A DNA stretch of 64,000 bases from an uncultured Litoreibacter sp. (GTDB lineage Bacteria > Pseudomonadota > Alphaproteobacteria > Rhodobacterales > Rhodobacteraceae): assembly GCA_947504205.1 (NCBI GenBank), contig CANNGL010000001.1:496001-560000 (forward strand), read 5' to 3'. Positions 38,776 through 46,525 of this stretch are shown piece by piece; position 1 is the stretch's first letter; the number at the start of each line of letters is the position of its first letter. The translations under genes and the position numbers were made by a program. Under the pieces are notes generated by a model. It did not search any database, was not told the DNA's origin, and worked only from the letters and a program-made list of their open reading frames with translations.

Positions 38776-39572
38776 GCGGTTGTCCCATGCATCGGCCAGT
38801 CATGCGTTTCGTCTTGTCCGTCGCGCGCCCAGCGATAGAGCGCATCATAGAGCGGCATGGCATGTTCAAGCTGTTCCAAGTCGTCCTTCCATTGTCGCGA
38901 CAACCCCACTGAAATTGCCAAAAGCCCTGCCGCCTGTGGCGACAGCTCATGTTGATCGGTGTCGGCGGCGCGCACAACTTTGGCCAAAGAGTGTAACGCG
39001 GGTATGTCGAGTGCGAAGCGCGCCAGCATCGTGTCAAAGCTGCAGTTTGCGCCCTCGTGCGACCAGTCGCCGTCCGGCATATCAAACGCTGTTGCCCCGT
39101 ATTTCTCGGCCACGTCATCGACGTCTGCGGGTGGTACGAACAGGAATTCGGCCTGTGGGTCGACAAAGCGGCGGATAAGCCATGGGCAAGCGATCCGGTC
39201 GATCTTGGGTCTGTGGCGTGTGACCCAACGCGAGCCGGGAATGTGTGCGACCGGGACAAGGGGAAGTTCTGCGTCACGCCATGCGAAATTCCCGCCCTCC
39301 AGCAAGATCGCATCGATACCTTTGGTGCGCAGCAATGCCGCGGCGCCGGCGCTTAGTTTTTTGCCCTTCTGACAAATGATCACCACCTGCTTGCCTGCTA
39401 GGCCACTTGCAAGGTTCAGTATATCGCTGTGGGGATGTCGCCGGGCTGACGGGATCAGGCGTGGATCTTCGGCAACGTCAGGGTCAATACAGACATCAAT
39501 CAGAACCGGGCAAGCCGGTGTTCCGATCAGACGCATCAGAGTTTTGGGAGAAATGGATTTGTAGCCAGACAT
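38772..39572 (-). CDS. Rhodanese-ChrB C-domain fusion, chromate resistance protein
   Basis: A 266-residue protein in two parts. Residues 1-100 form a rhodanese-like domain with the cysteine loop VVIICQKGKKLSAG. From residue 105, SRWVTRHRPKIDRIACPWLIRRFVDPQAEFLFVP begins the ChrB C-terminal domain, continuing through ATAFDMPDGDWSHEGANCSFDTML. The N-terminal regulatory domain of classical ChrB is replaced by rhodanese, so this is not a typical ChrB repressor. I infer a redox or thiol role in chromate tolerance. Start ATG 39572. It heads the chrA operon. Confidence 0.82.
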   Translation of the reverse strand: MSGYKSISPKTLMRLIGTPACPVLIDVCIDPDVAEDPRLIPSARRHPHSDILNLASGLAGKQVVIICQKGKKLSAGAAALLRTKGIDAILLEGGNFAWRDAELPLVPVAHIPGSRWVTRHRPKIDRIACPWLIRRFVDPQAEFLFVPPADVDDVAEKYGATAFDMPDGDWSHEGANCSFDTMLARFALDIPALHSLAKVVRAADTDQHELSPQAAGLLAISVGLSRQWKDDLEQLEHAMPLYDALYRWARDGQDETHDWPMHGTTA

Positions 39573-39682
39573 GGTTGGGCACCCCTTTTGAACAGGTTGA
39601 GGGATGCGAAACTTGGGCCTTGACCTAACGGGGCGTTCGCGTGAGCCCCCTGACGCCAACCAAGCCGATCAAGGGCGATGCG

Positions 39683-40474
39683 TCAAGTGGGATAGATGAC
39701 CGGAAACCAGTCTTCACGCAATCGCTGACCAGGTCGCATGTCATGACCTGGAAACGGCGGAGATGTGGGGCCGGGGCGCTCGACATATCGCGCGTCATCT
39801 CCGACCAGACGCAGCGAAAAGGCGCGGCGGCGCTGCGTGGTTTCATTGCCGCGCGCGCCGTGCAGAATGCGGAAATCGAAGGCCACGGCATCGCCGGGCT
39901 CCATTTCATATTCCACGATCTCCATGCCTTCGGCATCCGGATCGGGCACCGCTATGTAGGTGTCGCCCTCCGGGTAGAAATTCTCTTCTGACAACCATCG
40001 TGTTGGCAAAACGGGCTTGGGCCATTTGTGTGAACCCTTTACACAGCGCAGCGTCGCATTGGTCACCGGATCGAGTGGCACCCAGAAACTAAGTGTTTGG
40101 TTGCCCTCAACGAAATAATAGGGACTGTCTTGGTGCCAGGGGGTTGGCTTCGAGGTTCCCGGTTCCTTGACCAGCACATGATCGTGAAAAAGTTGCGCTG
40201 TGCGGGAGTTCATCAGCTTGGCTGCTGCTTCACCTGCTTTTGACAAACGAATGACTTCCTCGAATTCTGGGATCTGCCGCCAGTTGCAATAGTCATCGAA
40301 AAACCGGCCAAGTTCGTGTTTGTGCAGATTTTCCGCTGCGTAGGGTCCGGGATGTTCCATGTTCTGTGCAACGCCGACCCTGAGAGTTTCAACGTGATCG
40401 GCGAAAAGCCCTTTGATCAATACGACCCCGTCCCGGGCATAGGTTTCGATCATTTCAGGCGTGATTTCGGTCAT
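39683..40474 (-). CDS. Phytanoyl-CoA dioxygenase (PhyH) family protein
   Basis: A 263-residue Fe(II)/2-oxoglutarate dioxygenase of the PhyH group. The metal ligands are the HxD of PTPWHQDSPYYF and the distal His of FRILHGARGNET; the 2-oxoglutarate-binding Arg is in the RRRAFSLRLVGDD segment. The N-terminal YARDGVVLIKGLFADHVETLR is typical. The substrate may be a fatty acyl or a small natural product. It is the last gene of a NIPSNAP-ABM-PhyH operon, one base from the ABM gene. Confidence 0.88.
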   Translation of the reverse strand: MTEITPEMIETYARDGVVLIKGLFADHVETLRVGVAQNMEHPGPYAAENLHKHELGRFFDDYCNWRQIPEFEEVIRLSKAGEAAAKLMNSRTAQLFHDHVLVKEPGTSKPTPWHQDSPYYFVEGNQTLSFWVPLDPVTNATLRCVKGSHKWPKPVLPTRWLSEENFYPEGDTYIAVPDPDAEGMEIVEYEMEPGDAVAFDFRILHGARGNETTQRRRAFSLRLVGDDARYVERPGPTSPPFPGHDMRPGQRLREDWFPVIYPT

Positions 40475-40843
40475 TCAGCGCTCGCTTAGATAAGGGCAAC
40501 CATGGGCCTTGTTGCTGTCATCAGGCGCTTGTTCACGCCGTTCGGTCAGCCCGTAGTCGCGCAAAACGCCGGCGATGCGCAAGCGGTAGTCTTCAAAAAC
40601 GCCGCTCCGACCTGCCTTTTGCGCCGCGCGATGTTCTGCCAGACTACGCCAGTTTTCGAGCGCGGTTTCGTCCTCGAAGAACGAGAGTGAGAGAAGCTTG
40701 GACGGATCGGTCAAGGATTGGAATCTCTCGACCGAGATGAAACCCTCCACCTCGTCAAGGAGTGGCCTGAGGGTCGCGGCGATGTCGAGATAGGCCTCTT
40801 TGCGGCCAGCCGCGGGTTCGACTTCGAAAATGACGGCGATCAT
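40475..40843 (-). CDS. ABM-domain monooxygenase-like protein
   Basis: A 122-residue ferredoxin-like dimeric alpha-beta barrel protein. MIAVIFEVEPAAGRKEAYLDIAATLRPLLDEVEGFISVERFQS and LLSLSFFEDETALENWR fit the antibiotic biosynthesis monooxygenase family. Members are cofactor-free oxygenases, heme-binding proteins or of unknown role. A short tail DSNKAHGCPYLSER extends beyond the fold. Overlaps the NIPSNAP gene by four bases. Confidence 0.82.
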   Translation of the reverse strand: MIAVIFEVEPAAGRKEAYLDIAATLRPLLDEVEGFISVERFQSLTDPSKLLSLSFFEDETALENWRSLAEHRAAQKAGRSGVFEDYRLRIAGVLRDYGLTERREQAPDDSNKAHGCPYLSER

Positions 40844-41163
40844 GTTGCCTCTCCATGGGGTGCACTGGCGAGTTTCAGGAAGGTGCGATCCTCGCGCAAG
40901 ATGAATTTGCGTCTTTGGGCGAATTCGTAATTCTCTTGCCCCAGCGAATCCTTGGCCAGATCGGCCCGATAGGTTTCGTATGCGGCCAATGAGGGGATGT
41001 TGTATATTCCGTAGGCCAGCGTGCTCGACCCTTCATGAGGAGCGAAGTAGCCTATCAGGTCTGCGCCGTTGCGCGGTATGGCTTGCCCCCAGTTGCGGGC
41101 ATAGGTCTCGAAATCTGCGCGTTTGGTCGGATCGATCTGATAGCGGATGATACAGGTCAGCAT
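40840..41163 (-). CDS. NIPSNAP family protein
   Basis: A 107-residue dimeric alpha-beta barrel protein with MLTCIIRYQIDPTKRADFETYARNWGQAIPRNGADLIGYFAPHEG and YGIYNIPSLAAYETYRADL, matching NIPSNAP. Function of bacterial NIPSNAP proteins is unclear. It is the first gene of a three-gene operon reading away from the divergent regulator at 41302, and the 138-base spacer holds a perfect inverted repeat. Start ATG 41163. Confidence 0.85.
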   Translation of the reverse strand: MLTCIIRYQIDPTKRADFETYARNWGQAIPRNGADLIGYFAPHEGSSTLAYGIYNIPSLAAYETYRADLAKDSLGQENYEFAQRRKFILREDRTFLKLASAPHGEAT

Positions 41164-41212
41164 TGGACTCTCCTTGATTTTGCTGACGATGCTATAGCGG
41201 TTTCGTCGCCCG

Positions 41213-41240
41213 GAATGGTTCGCTCTGTGGCGAACCATTC
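41213..41240. promoter_or_regulatory. Perfect inverted repeat, probable operator of the winged-helix regulator
   Basis: GAATGGTTCGC-N6-GCGAACCATTC (11-base arms) stands in the divergent spacer, 49 bases from the NIPSNAP start and 61 from the regulator start. A weaker GTTCG-N8-CGAAC occurs near 41263-41280. Confidence 0.65.
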
Positions 41241-41301
41241 ATGCGAGACATTCATCTATAGTTCGGCTATGATCGAACCATGTCTGTCGGAGGATGATGC
41301 C

Positions 41302-41979
41302 ATGAAAGAAGGTCCCAATATAGCCCGGATTGCTACGCTGATTGGTGATCCGGGGCGCGCCAACATGTTGGCAGCGCTGATGTCAGGTAAAGCGCTGACC
41401 GCCACGGAACTGGCGGGCGAGGCCGGAGTGACGAAGCAGACCGCCTCGGCCCATTTGGCGAAACTGAAAGACGGCGATCTGGTGGTGGTCGAGGCGCAGG
41501 GGCGGCACCGATACTTCAGGTTGGCCGGCGAAGAGGTCGCAGCAACGCTGGAAGCATTGATGGGGCTTGCAGCGGCCAAGGGACAGTTGCGCACCCGGAC
41601 GGGTCCGAAGGATCCCGAACTGCGCCATGCCCGTGTGTGTTACAACCATCTGGCAGGTGAGCAGGGGGTTCGACTGTATGATGGAATGCTGGGCCATGGA
41701 TATCTGCGGCTGGGTTCCAATGGGCTTGATCTGACGCAATCCGGACAGGAGTTGGTCGGGCGCTTGGGCATAGCACTTGATGGCAACAGTCGCGCGCCGC
41801 TTTGTCGGGAATGTCTGGACTGGTCTGCGCGCAGATCACACCTTGCTGGCCGGCTCGGTCGCGCGATCTTGCAGTTCACATTCGAGCAGGGGTGGGCCAA
41901 GCGGGTCGAAGGCACACGGATCGTGCGGTTCACTGCAACAGGAGGGGCGGCCTTCGCACGCGCCTTCAAGCTCACCTGA
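41302..41979 (+). CDS. ArsR-like winged-helix transcriptional regulator
   Basis: A 225-residue regulator. Residues 5-75 hold the ArsR-type winged helix RIATLIGDPGRANMLAALMSGKALTATELAGEAGVTKQTASAHLAKLKDGDLV. The second half is a less common domain with CYNHLAGEQGVRLYDGMLGHGYL and LCRECLDWSARRSHLAGRLG. It belongs to a larger, non-metal branch. Start ATG 41302 is preceded by GGAGG. It probably controls the divergent dioxygenase operon. Its 3' end overlaps the convergent DUF1194 gene by 8 bases. Confidence 0.82.
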   Translation: MKEGPNIARIATLIGDPGRANMLAALMSGKALTATELAGEAGVTKQTASAHLAKLKDGDLVVVEAQGRHRYFRLAGEEVAATLEALMGLAAAKGQLRTRTGPKDPELRHARVCYNHLAGEQGVRLYDGMLGHGYLRLGSNGLDLTQSGQELVGRLGIALDGNSRAPLCRECLDWSARRSHLAGRLGRAILQFTFEQGWAKRVEGTRIVRFTATGGAAFARAFKLT

Positions 41980-42685
41980 TCTGATACGGGGCCTGTTGGC
42001 CTGAGGAGCCTGGCGGCAGCGCCGAGATAACGGGGGCAAATTCGCGCAACAGCTTTCGCTTCATTGCGCGGGGGTAATCCTCGTAGCTGTTGGCTGTTTC
42101 GACAAAGGCGCCGGGTCCGCCGATGATTTGGCTCAGAAAATAGCTGACAGGATCCGGTGACGCGCCGGTAATGATCAGGCCGTTCACCGTGATACCGGAT
42201 GCACCGACCCGGCGGGCCACGGGCAAAGCATCCGGACCGGCATTTGAAACACCATCGCCGGACACATCAATCACCCGGCGCCTGCAATTCGTCCCGACAT
42301 CGGCAAACATCGCATCAGCATGGCTCAGGGCTTCCGAGACGGAGGTGTCGGCCATCCAGAAACCGCGATCAATGGTGCCAAGCTCGGTGGCAAATCTCAG
42401 GATGCTGCGCGGGCTGCTCAGTCTTTGCCACGCCATGGCCTGGCGTTGCTGACCGACCCCGCCCCATTGCGTGACCGTGACCATGAGGCCGCCCTGCATC
42501 CAGCCGATCTGTTGTACCACATCCTCATCCAGAAAGGCCGACACGATGCCTGCGCGCATCAGTTTGTATTCGTCCCGGTCGACCGAGCGAGACACATCAA
42601 GCGCAACCACAAGGGCCATTTCGCAGGCTAAGACTGTGCGAATGGAGAGCAACAGAAGAAGGCAGGAGGTAGCAATCAGGCGCAT
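41972..42685 (-). CDS. Secreted DUF1194 von Willebrand A-like protein
   Basis: A 237-residue protein with a signal peptide ending VLA, then a vWA domain with the metal site DVSRSVDRDEY (DxSxS near residue 30) and RRRVIDVSGDGVSNAG. DUF1194 proteins are secreted vWA proteins of alphaproteobacteria of unknown function. A 105-base gap to ssrA contains no gene. Confidence 0.85.
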   Translation of the reverse strand: MRLIATSCLLLLLSIRTVLACEMALVVALDVSRSVDRDEYKLMRAGIVSAFLDEDVVQQIGWMQGGLMVTVTQWGGVGQQRQAMAWQRLSSPRSILRFATELGTIDRGFWMADTSVSEALSHADAMFADVGTNCRRRVIDVSGDGVSNAGPDALPVARRVGASGITVNGLIITGASPDPVSYFLSQIIGGPGAFVETANSYEDYPRAMKRKLLREFAPVISALPPGSSGQQAPYQIR

Positions 42686-42779
42686 GTGTCCGAGCTTAAT
42701 CTGGGCTCAGCATTTTGCGAAACGAAATTTGTATGCTGGTCTTGCTGGGGTGGGTGTGAAAGCGCAGGTTTCTGTTGCC

Positions 42780-43073
42780 AGGTACCTGCAAACCCCGCCT
42801 AGTGCTGCAAAGCGCTAGGGCTTAAGATTTCAGTCTTCCGCACTGCTTACGCAGCGAGGGCAACTGGAGCTTTGTTGTCATTTGCAACTAGCTTAGATGT
42901 ACCGATAACGGTGGTAACTCACCGAGACAAAGCTAACCCCTTTAGACGTTCGTCGATCCTATTTCGACCCCATGATCCCCAAATGAAGGATGGTTGGTGG
43001 AGTCGCCGGGTACCGCCCCCGGGTCCGATCCGCTTATTACGAGCGCGTTTATGTCCATAGTCCCCGAAGGAAC
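42780..43073 (-). ncRNA. ssrA: Two-piece (permuted) tmRNA
   Basis: Read on the minus strand the acceptor piece comes first, ending CGACTCCACCA (43005-42995), then a 23-base spacer, then the coding piece starting GGGGTCG (42971-42965). GGGGTCG and CGACTCC pair as a seven-base acceptor stem with the G3-U70 pair used by alanyl-tRNA synthetase. The tag reading frame at 42885-42847 encodes ANDNKAPVALAA, close to other alphaproteobacterial tags, and ends TAA. A UUCG-capped hairpin follows the predicted transcription start. The permuted order marks alphaproteobacteria. The exact 3' end is not fixed by the sequence. It rescues stalled ribosomes and tags proteins for ClpXP. Confidence 0.95.
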
Positions 43074-43079
43074 ATTTGG

Positions 43080-43108
43080 AATATAGGGGCTGAGGGGCGC
43101 GCTTTCAA
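43080..43108 (-). promoter_or_regulatory. Sigma-70-like promoter of ssrA
   Basis: TTGAAA, a 17-base spacer and TATATT on the minus strand. The predicted start is near 43073, at the GTTCC of the first hairpin. Confidence 0.75.
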
Positions 43109-43169
43109 TCCGAAACGCCTGGCATGAGGGCTGAGAGTTTTCGCCCTGGCTTGCGCCAGGAGCGATCCG

Positions 43170-43226
43170 TCTGGGGAGGGCCAGCCCTCCCCAGACCCCT
43201 CCCGGGATATTTCAGAACATGGGAAA
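43170..43226 (-). repeat. Dispersed REP-like element, copy B
   Basis: On the minus strand TTCCCATGTTCTGAAATATC continues into CCGGG and is followed by an 11-pair hairpin (arms TCTGGGGAGGG and CCCTCCCCAGA). The core matches copy A at 26164 in 23 of 25 bases. It lies between ssrA and the mmsB stop. Confidence 0.6.
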
Positions 43227-43230
43227 AAGG

Positions 43231-44103
43231 TTAGCTGCGACGACGGCTCTCGAAGCGGGGGAGCATGGCGGAAAAATCCTTGTCGCCCTGTCCCTCGGTT
43301 TCGACGAAGGTTTCGTACAGAGCGGTTGCGGCCTGACCCATGGGCGTGTCGGCATCTGCGGCCTCCGCTGCTTGCTGACTGAGGCGCAAATCCTTCAACA
43401 TCAGGGCGGCGGCAAAACCGGGGGTATAGTCGTTATCGGCCGGGCTTGTTGGACCGACGCCCGGGGCGGGGCAATACGCGTTCATGGTCCAGCTATAGCC
43501 TGAGGAGGTTGAGACCACATCGAACAATTTCTGCCGGTCCAGACCCAGTTTGTCGGCGAGGGCGAAGGCTTCGCAAGTGCCGATCATGGTCACACCGAGG
43601 ATCATGTTGTTGCAGATCTTGGCCGCCTGACCGTTGCCCGAAGGTCCGCAATGCACGGCCTTCTGGCCCATGATGTCAAAAAGCGGTTCAGTCTTTGCAA
43701 ACGCCTCGTCGGAGCCGCCGGCCATGAAGGTCAGTGTGCCTGCGGCGGCGCCGCCGATGCCACCTGACACCGGGGCGTCGACTGCAAGACAGCCATGGTC
43801 TGACGCCTGCTCTGCCACAGCGCGGGCGCTTTCGACGTCCACAGTTGAGCAATCGAGCAGGACAGCGCCCTTGCTCATCACGGGCAGAACTTCGGAGGCA
43901 ACCGATTTCAGGATCGCACCGTTCGGCAGCATGGTCAGCACGACATCCGCATCGGTTGCGGCGGCGGCCGCGGTCGAAGCGCTTGCGACGCCATCCGGGC
44001 AGGCTGCAACTGTGTCAAACCCCGTTACCTCATGGCCCGCCGCAACAAGATTTGCGGCCATCGGCGCGCCCATATTTCCAAGTCCGATAAATCCGACCTT
44101 CAT
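43231..44103 (-). CDS. mmsB: 3-hydroxyisobutyrate dehydrogenase
   Basis: A 290-residue NAD-dependent enzyme of valine degradation oxidising 3-hydroxyisobutyrate to methylmalonate semialdehyde. The Rossmann motif is VGFIGLGNMGAPMAANL (2-18), the substrate loop is DAPVSGGIGGAAAGTLTFMAGG, and the catalytic lysine is in GNGQAAKICNNMILG. Its start overlaps the upstream hydrolase gene by ATGA. Confidence 0.94.
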   Translation of the reverse strand: MKVGFIGLGNMGAPMAANLVAAGHEVTGFDTVAACPDGVASASTAAAAATDADVVLTMLPNGAILKSVASEVLPVMSKGAVLLDCSTVDVESARAVAEQASDHGCLAVDAPVSGGIGGAAAGTLTFMAGGSDEAFAKTEPLFDIMGQKAVHCGPSGNGQAAKICNNMILGVTMIGTCEAFALADKLGLDRQKLFDVVSTSSGYSWTMNAYCPAPGVGPTSPADNDYTPGFAAALMLKDLRLSQQAAEAADADTPMGQAATALYETFVETEGQGDKDFSAMLPRFESRRRS

Positions 44104-45140
44104 GGCATATCCTTCCAGTTCAAGGCGTCCTCGCCCAAGGGCAGGAGCATGTTTGTCACATCCATTGGTGGTACGTCATAGACCGAGGGATGTGCCCAGT
44201 TCGGGTTGCGATCCTTGTCGATGATGGCGGCCCGGATACCTTCGATGAAATCCCCTTGGGCCACTGCGCGTGACGTATAGCGAAACTCCTGATCCAACGC
44301 CTGACGGATGGAGCCCACAGAGCGCAAACGATGCAGGATTTGCACAGCACAACTTTGGGCGAGGGGAGATTTCTGCTTGAGGGTGTTCAGCGTCTTTACG
44401 GCGAAGTCGGAGCCATCATTTTCCAAGGCGCGCCATATATCGGCTGCGGTTGCGCCAGCGAAACTGGCTTCAATCTGTGGGATCACGTCCGACAGGGTGC
44501 CGTCTGGTGCATCGGTGCGGGCGTTCTCGATAAGAGCGAGATCACCCGTCGTGCTCAACGTGGCTTTCAGGTCTGGCCAATTTGACTGAGGTATGTAGCT
44601 GTCGGCAAACCCGGCGAGAATGGCGTCGGCTGCGCTCATCCGGTGACCGGTCATTCCCAGAAAATAGCCCAGATGGCCGGGGGCCAGTGCCAGCATCAGT
44701 GAGCCGCCCACGTCTGGCACAAGGCCGATGCCGCATTCGGGCATGGCGATCTGGCTCGTTTCGCAGACAATCCGGTGACTTCCATGACAGCCGACACCGA
44801 CGCCACCGCCCATGGTGAAACCCTGCAAGAAGCTGATAACAGGTTTTGGATATTCGAAGAGCTTCGCATTCAAGCGGTACTCGTCGCGCCAGAACTTGCG
44901 ACCGTACTCCAGATCACCGCGCTGGCCGGAGGCATACATATCGGCGATATCGCCACCTGCACAAAAGGCCTTTTCACCCTCTGCGTCGATCATCACCAGA
45001 TCAATATCGGCCGTGCGCCACTCGTCCAGCGCGGCTTCGATTGCCAGAACCATGGGGTAGGTCAGGGCGTTGAGCGCGTCGGGGCGTTGCAAGGTGATGC
45101 GTCCGGCCCGCTCGTCGATGCGGATAGAGATATCGCTCAT
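44100..45140 (-). CDS. 3-hydroxyisobutyryl-CoA hydrolase
   Basis: A 346-residue crotonase-fold enzyme. CAGGDIADMYASG and FTMGGGVGVGCHGSHRIVCETSQIAMPECGIGLVPDVGGS provide the oxyanion hole and acidic residues, and the extended C-terminus (about 100 residues beyond crotonase) with SPLAQSCAVQILHR and EFRYTSRAV is diagnostic of HIBCH. It frees 3-hydroxyisobutyrate for mmsB. Sandwiched by four-base overlaps with both neighbours. Confidence 0.9.
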   Translation of the reverse strand: MSDISIRIDERAGRITLQRPDALNALTYPMVLAIEAALDEWRTADIDLVMIDAEGEKAFCAGGDIADMYASGQRGDLEYGRKFWRDEYRLNAKLFEYPKPVISFLQGFTMGGGVGVGCHGSHRIVCETSQIAMPECGIGLVPDVGGSLMLALAPGHLGYFLGMTGHRMSAADAILAGFADSYIPQSNWPDLKATLSTTGDLALIENARTDAPDGTLSDVIPQIEASFAGATAADIWRALENDGSDFAVKTLNTLKQKSPLAQSCAVQILHRLRSVGSIRQALDQEFRYTSRAVAQGDFIEGIRAAIIDKDRNPNWAHPSVYDVPPMDVTNMLLPLGEDALNWKDMP

Positions 45141-46276
45141 GGGTTGATCATCTGGCGTGACACGATGAGGCGCATGATTTCGTTGGTGCCTTCGAGGATT
45201 TGATGTACGCGCAGATCGCGCACGATTTTCTCAATTCCGTAGTCGGCCAGATAGCCGTAGCCGCCATGCAGTTGCAGGCAGTCATTGGCGACTTTCGAGC
45301 CGGTTTCGGTGCAGAGTTTCTTGGCCATCGCACAGAATTTCACGGCGTCAGGGGCGCTGTTGTCCAGCTTCCAGGCGGCTTGGCGTAGGAAGACACGGGC
45401 AGCTTGCAATTCGATCTCCATGTCTGCGAGGCGGAACTGCAAAGCCTGGAACTGATCAATAGGTTTGCCGAAGGCCTTGCGTTCGGCCATGTAAGCCAGC
45501 GTTTGGTCGAGTGCTGATTGCGCCGCTCCCAAGGAACACGCGGCAATATTCAATCGCCCACCATCCAAACCTTTCATCGCATATGTGAAACCTTTGCCCT
45601 CATCGCCAAGCAGATTGCCCGCGGGAATGTTGCAATTGTCCAACTGAACCTGACGTGTCGGCTGTGATCGCCAGCCCATTTTGTCTTCAAGCCCTCCGAA
45701 AGACAGACCTTTTGTTCCATCGGCGATCACGAAGGCGGATATGCCTTTCGGGCCGTCCTCGCCCGAGCGGGACATCACGATATAGGCGTCAGAATATCCA
45801 CCGCCCGATATGAAAGCTTTGGTGCCCGTCAGGGACCAGCCTTCGTTTGTTTTCGTGGCTTTGGTTTTGAGAGCGGAGGCGTCGGAGCCGGAGCCGGGTT
45901 CCGTCAGGCAGTAGGAAAAGAAGGTTTCCATCGCCACTGCCTTTGGCAGCATTTCGGCCTTCATCTCGTCCGAGCCGAACTTGTCGATCATTGCGGCGCA
46001 CATGTTGTGGATTGACAGGAAGGCTGCGACCGATGGGCAGGCCATGGAGAGCGCTTCAAAGACCAGCGTTGCGTCGAGCCGTGAGAGGCCCGAGCCGCCA
46101 TGTGCTTCGTCCACATAGAGGCCGCCGAAGCCGAGGTCTGCCAGTTTGGGCCAGAGCGTCTTTGGTATTGTTGCCTCGATCTCCCAATCCCGGGCGAAGG
46201 GGGCAATGTGTTCATCGCCAAACGCTTTCGCCATATCGAAGATGGCGTCTTGTTCCTCGGAGAGTGCGAAATCCAT
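45137..46276 (-). CDS. Acyl-CoA dehydrogenase, probable isobutyryl-CoA dehydrogenase
   Basis: A 379-residue flavoenzyme starting MDFALSEEQDAIFDMAKAFG. Signature segments are CLTEPGSGSDASALKTKA, AFISGGGYSDAYIVMSRSG and the C-terminal QLHGGYGYLADYGIEKIVRDLRVHQILEGTNEIMRLIV, which includes the catalytic glutamate of short-chain dehydrogenases. Operon position before HIBCH and mmsB supports isobutyryl-CoA as substrate. Start ATG 46276; an 18-base palindrome lies 19 bases upstream. Confidence 0.88.
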   Translation of the reverse strand: MDFALSEEQDAIFDMAKAFGDEHIAPFARDWEIEATIPKTLWPKLADLGFGGLYVDEAHGGSGLSRLDATLVFEALSMACPSVAAFLSIHNMCAAMIDKFGSDEMKAEMLPKAVAMETFFSYCLTEPGSGSDASALKTKATKTNEGWSLTGTKAFISGGGYSDAYIVMSRSGEDGPKGISAFVIADGTKGLSFGGLEDKMGWRSQPTRQVQLDNCNIPAGNLLGDEGKGFTYAMKGLDGGRLNIAACSLGAAQSALDQTLAYMAERKAFGKPIDQFQALQFRLADMEIELQAARVFLRQAAWKLDNSAPDAVKFCAMAKKLCTETGSKVANDCLQLHGGYGYLADYGIEKIVRDLRVHQILEGTNEIMRLIVSRQMINP

Positions 46277-46294
46277 AAGTAAGCTCCGGTATGA

Positions 46295-46312
46295 ATTAAA
46301 CAGGTGTTTAAT
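46295..46312. promoter_or_regulatory. Probable operator of the valine-degradation operon
   Basis: ATTAAACAGGTGTTTAAT has two perfect eight-base arms separated by GG, within a longer imperfect symmetric AT-rich region (46291-46320), 19 bases before the ATG. Its size fits TetR-family operators. No TetR gene lies in the window. Confidence 0.65.
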
Positions 46313-46525
46313 TAATTCATGCCCCTGTGGCAATGCTGGCGATTGGTTCTGAACCGATTGGGGTTGTCGTGAATGACGCCTACTGTTTCTGATTGGGAAA
46401 CCAAGTGGCAAACGAGTGGTATCCAATCTTGAGAATTCATCTAAAATGGGGTATTTTCAAGTGGGGCTGGAATGGTTCTGGCTGAGTAATGCGCAGTTCG
46501 CGCGAGGGTAAGAAAGGTATAAGTT

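Noticed and set aside
42872-43060. A 62-residue plus-strand open frame
   Set aside because: It lies antisense to the tmRNA and has no ribosome-binding site or recognisable protein pattern.
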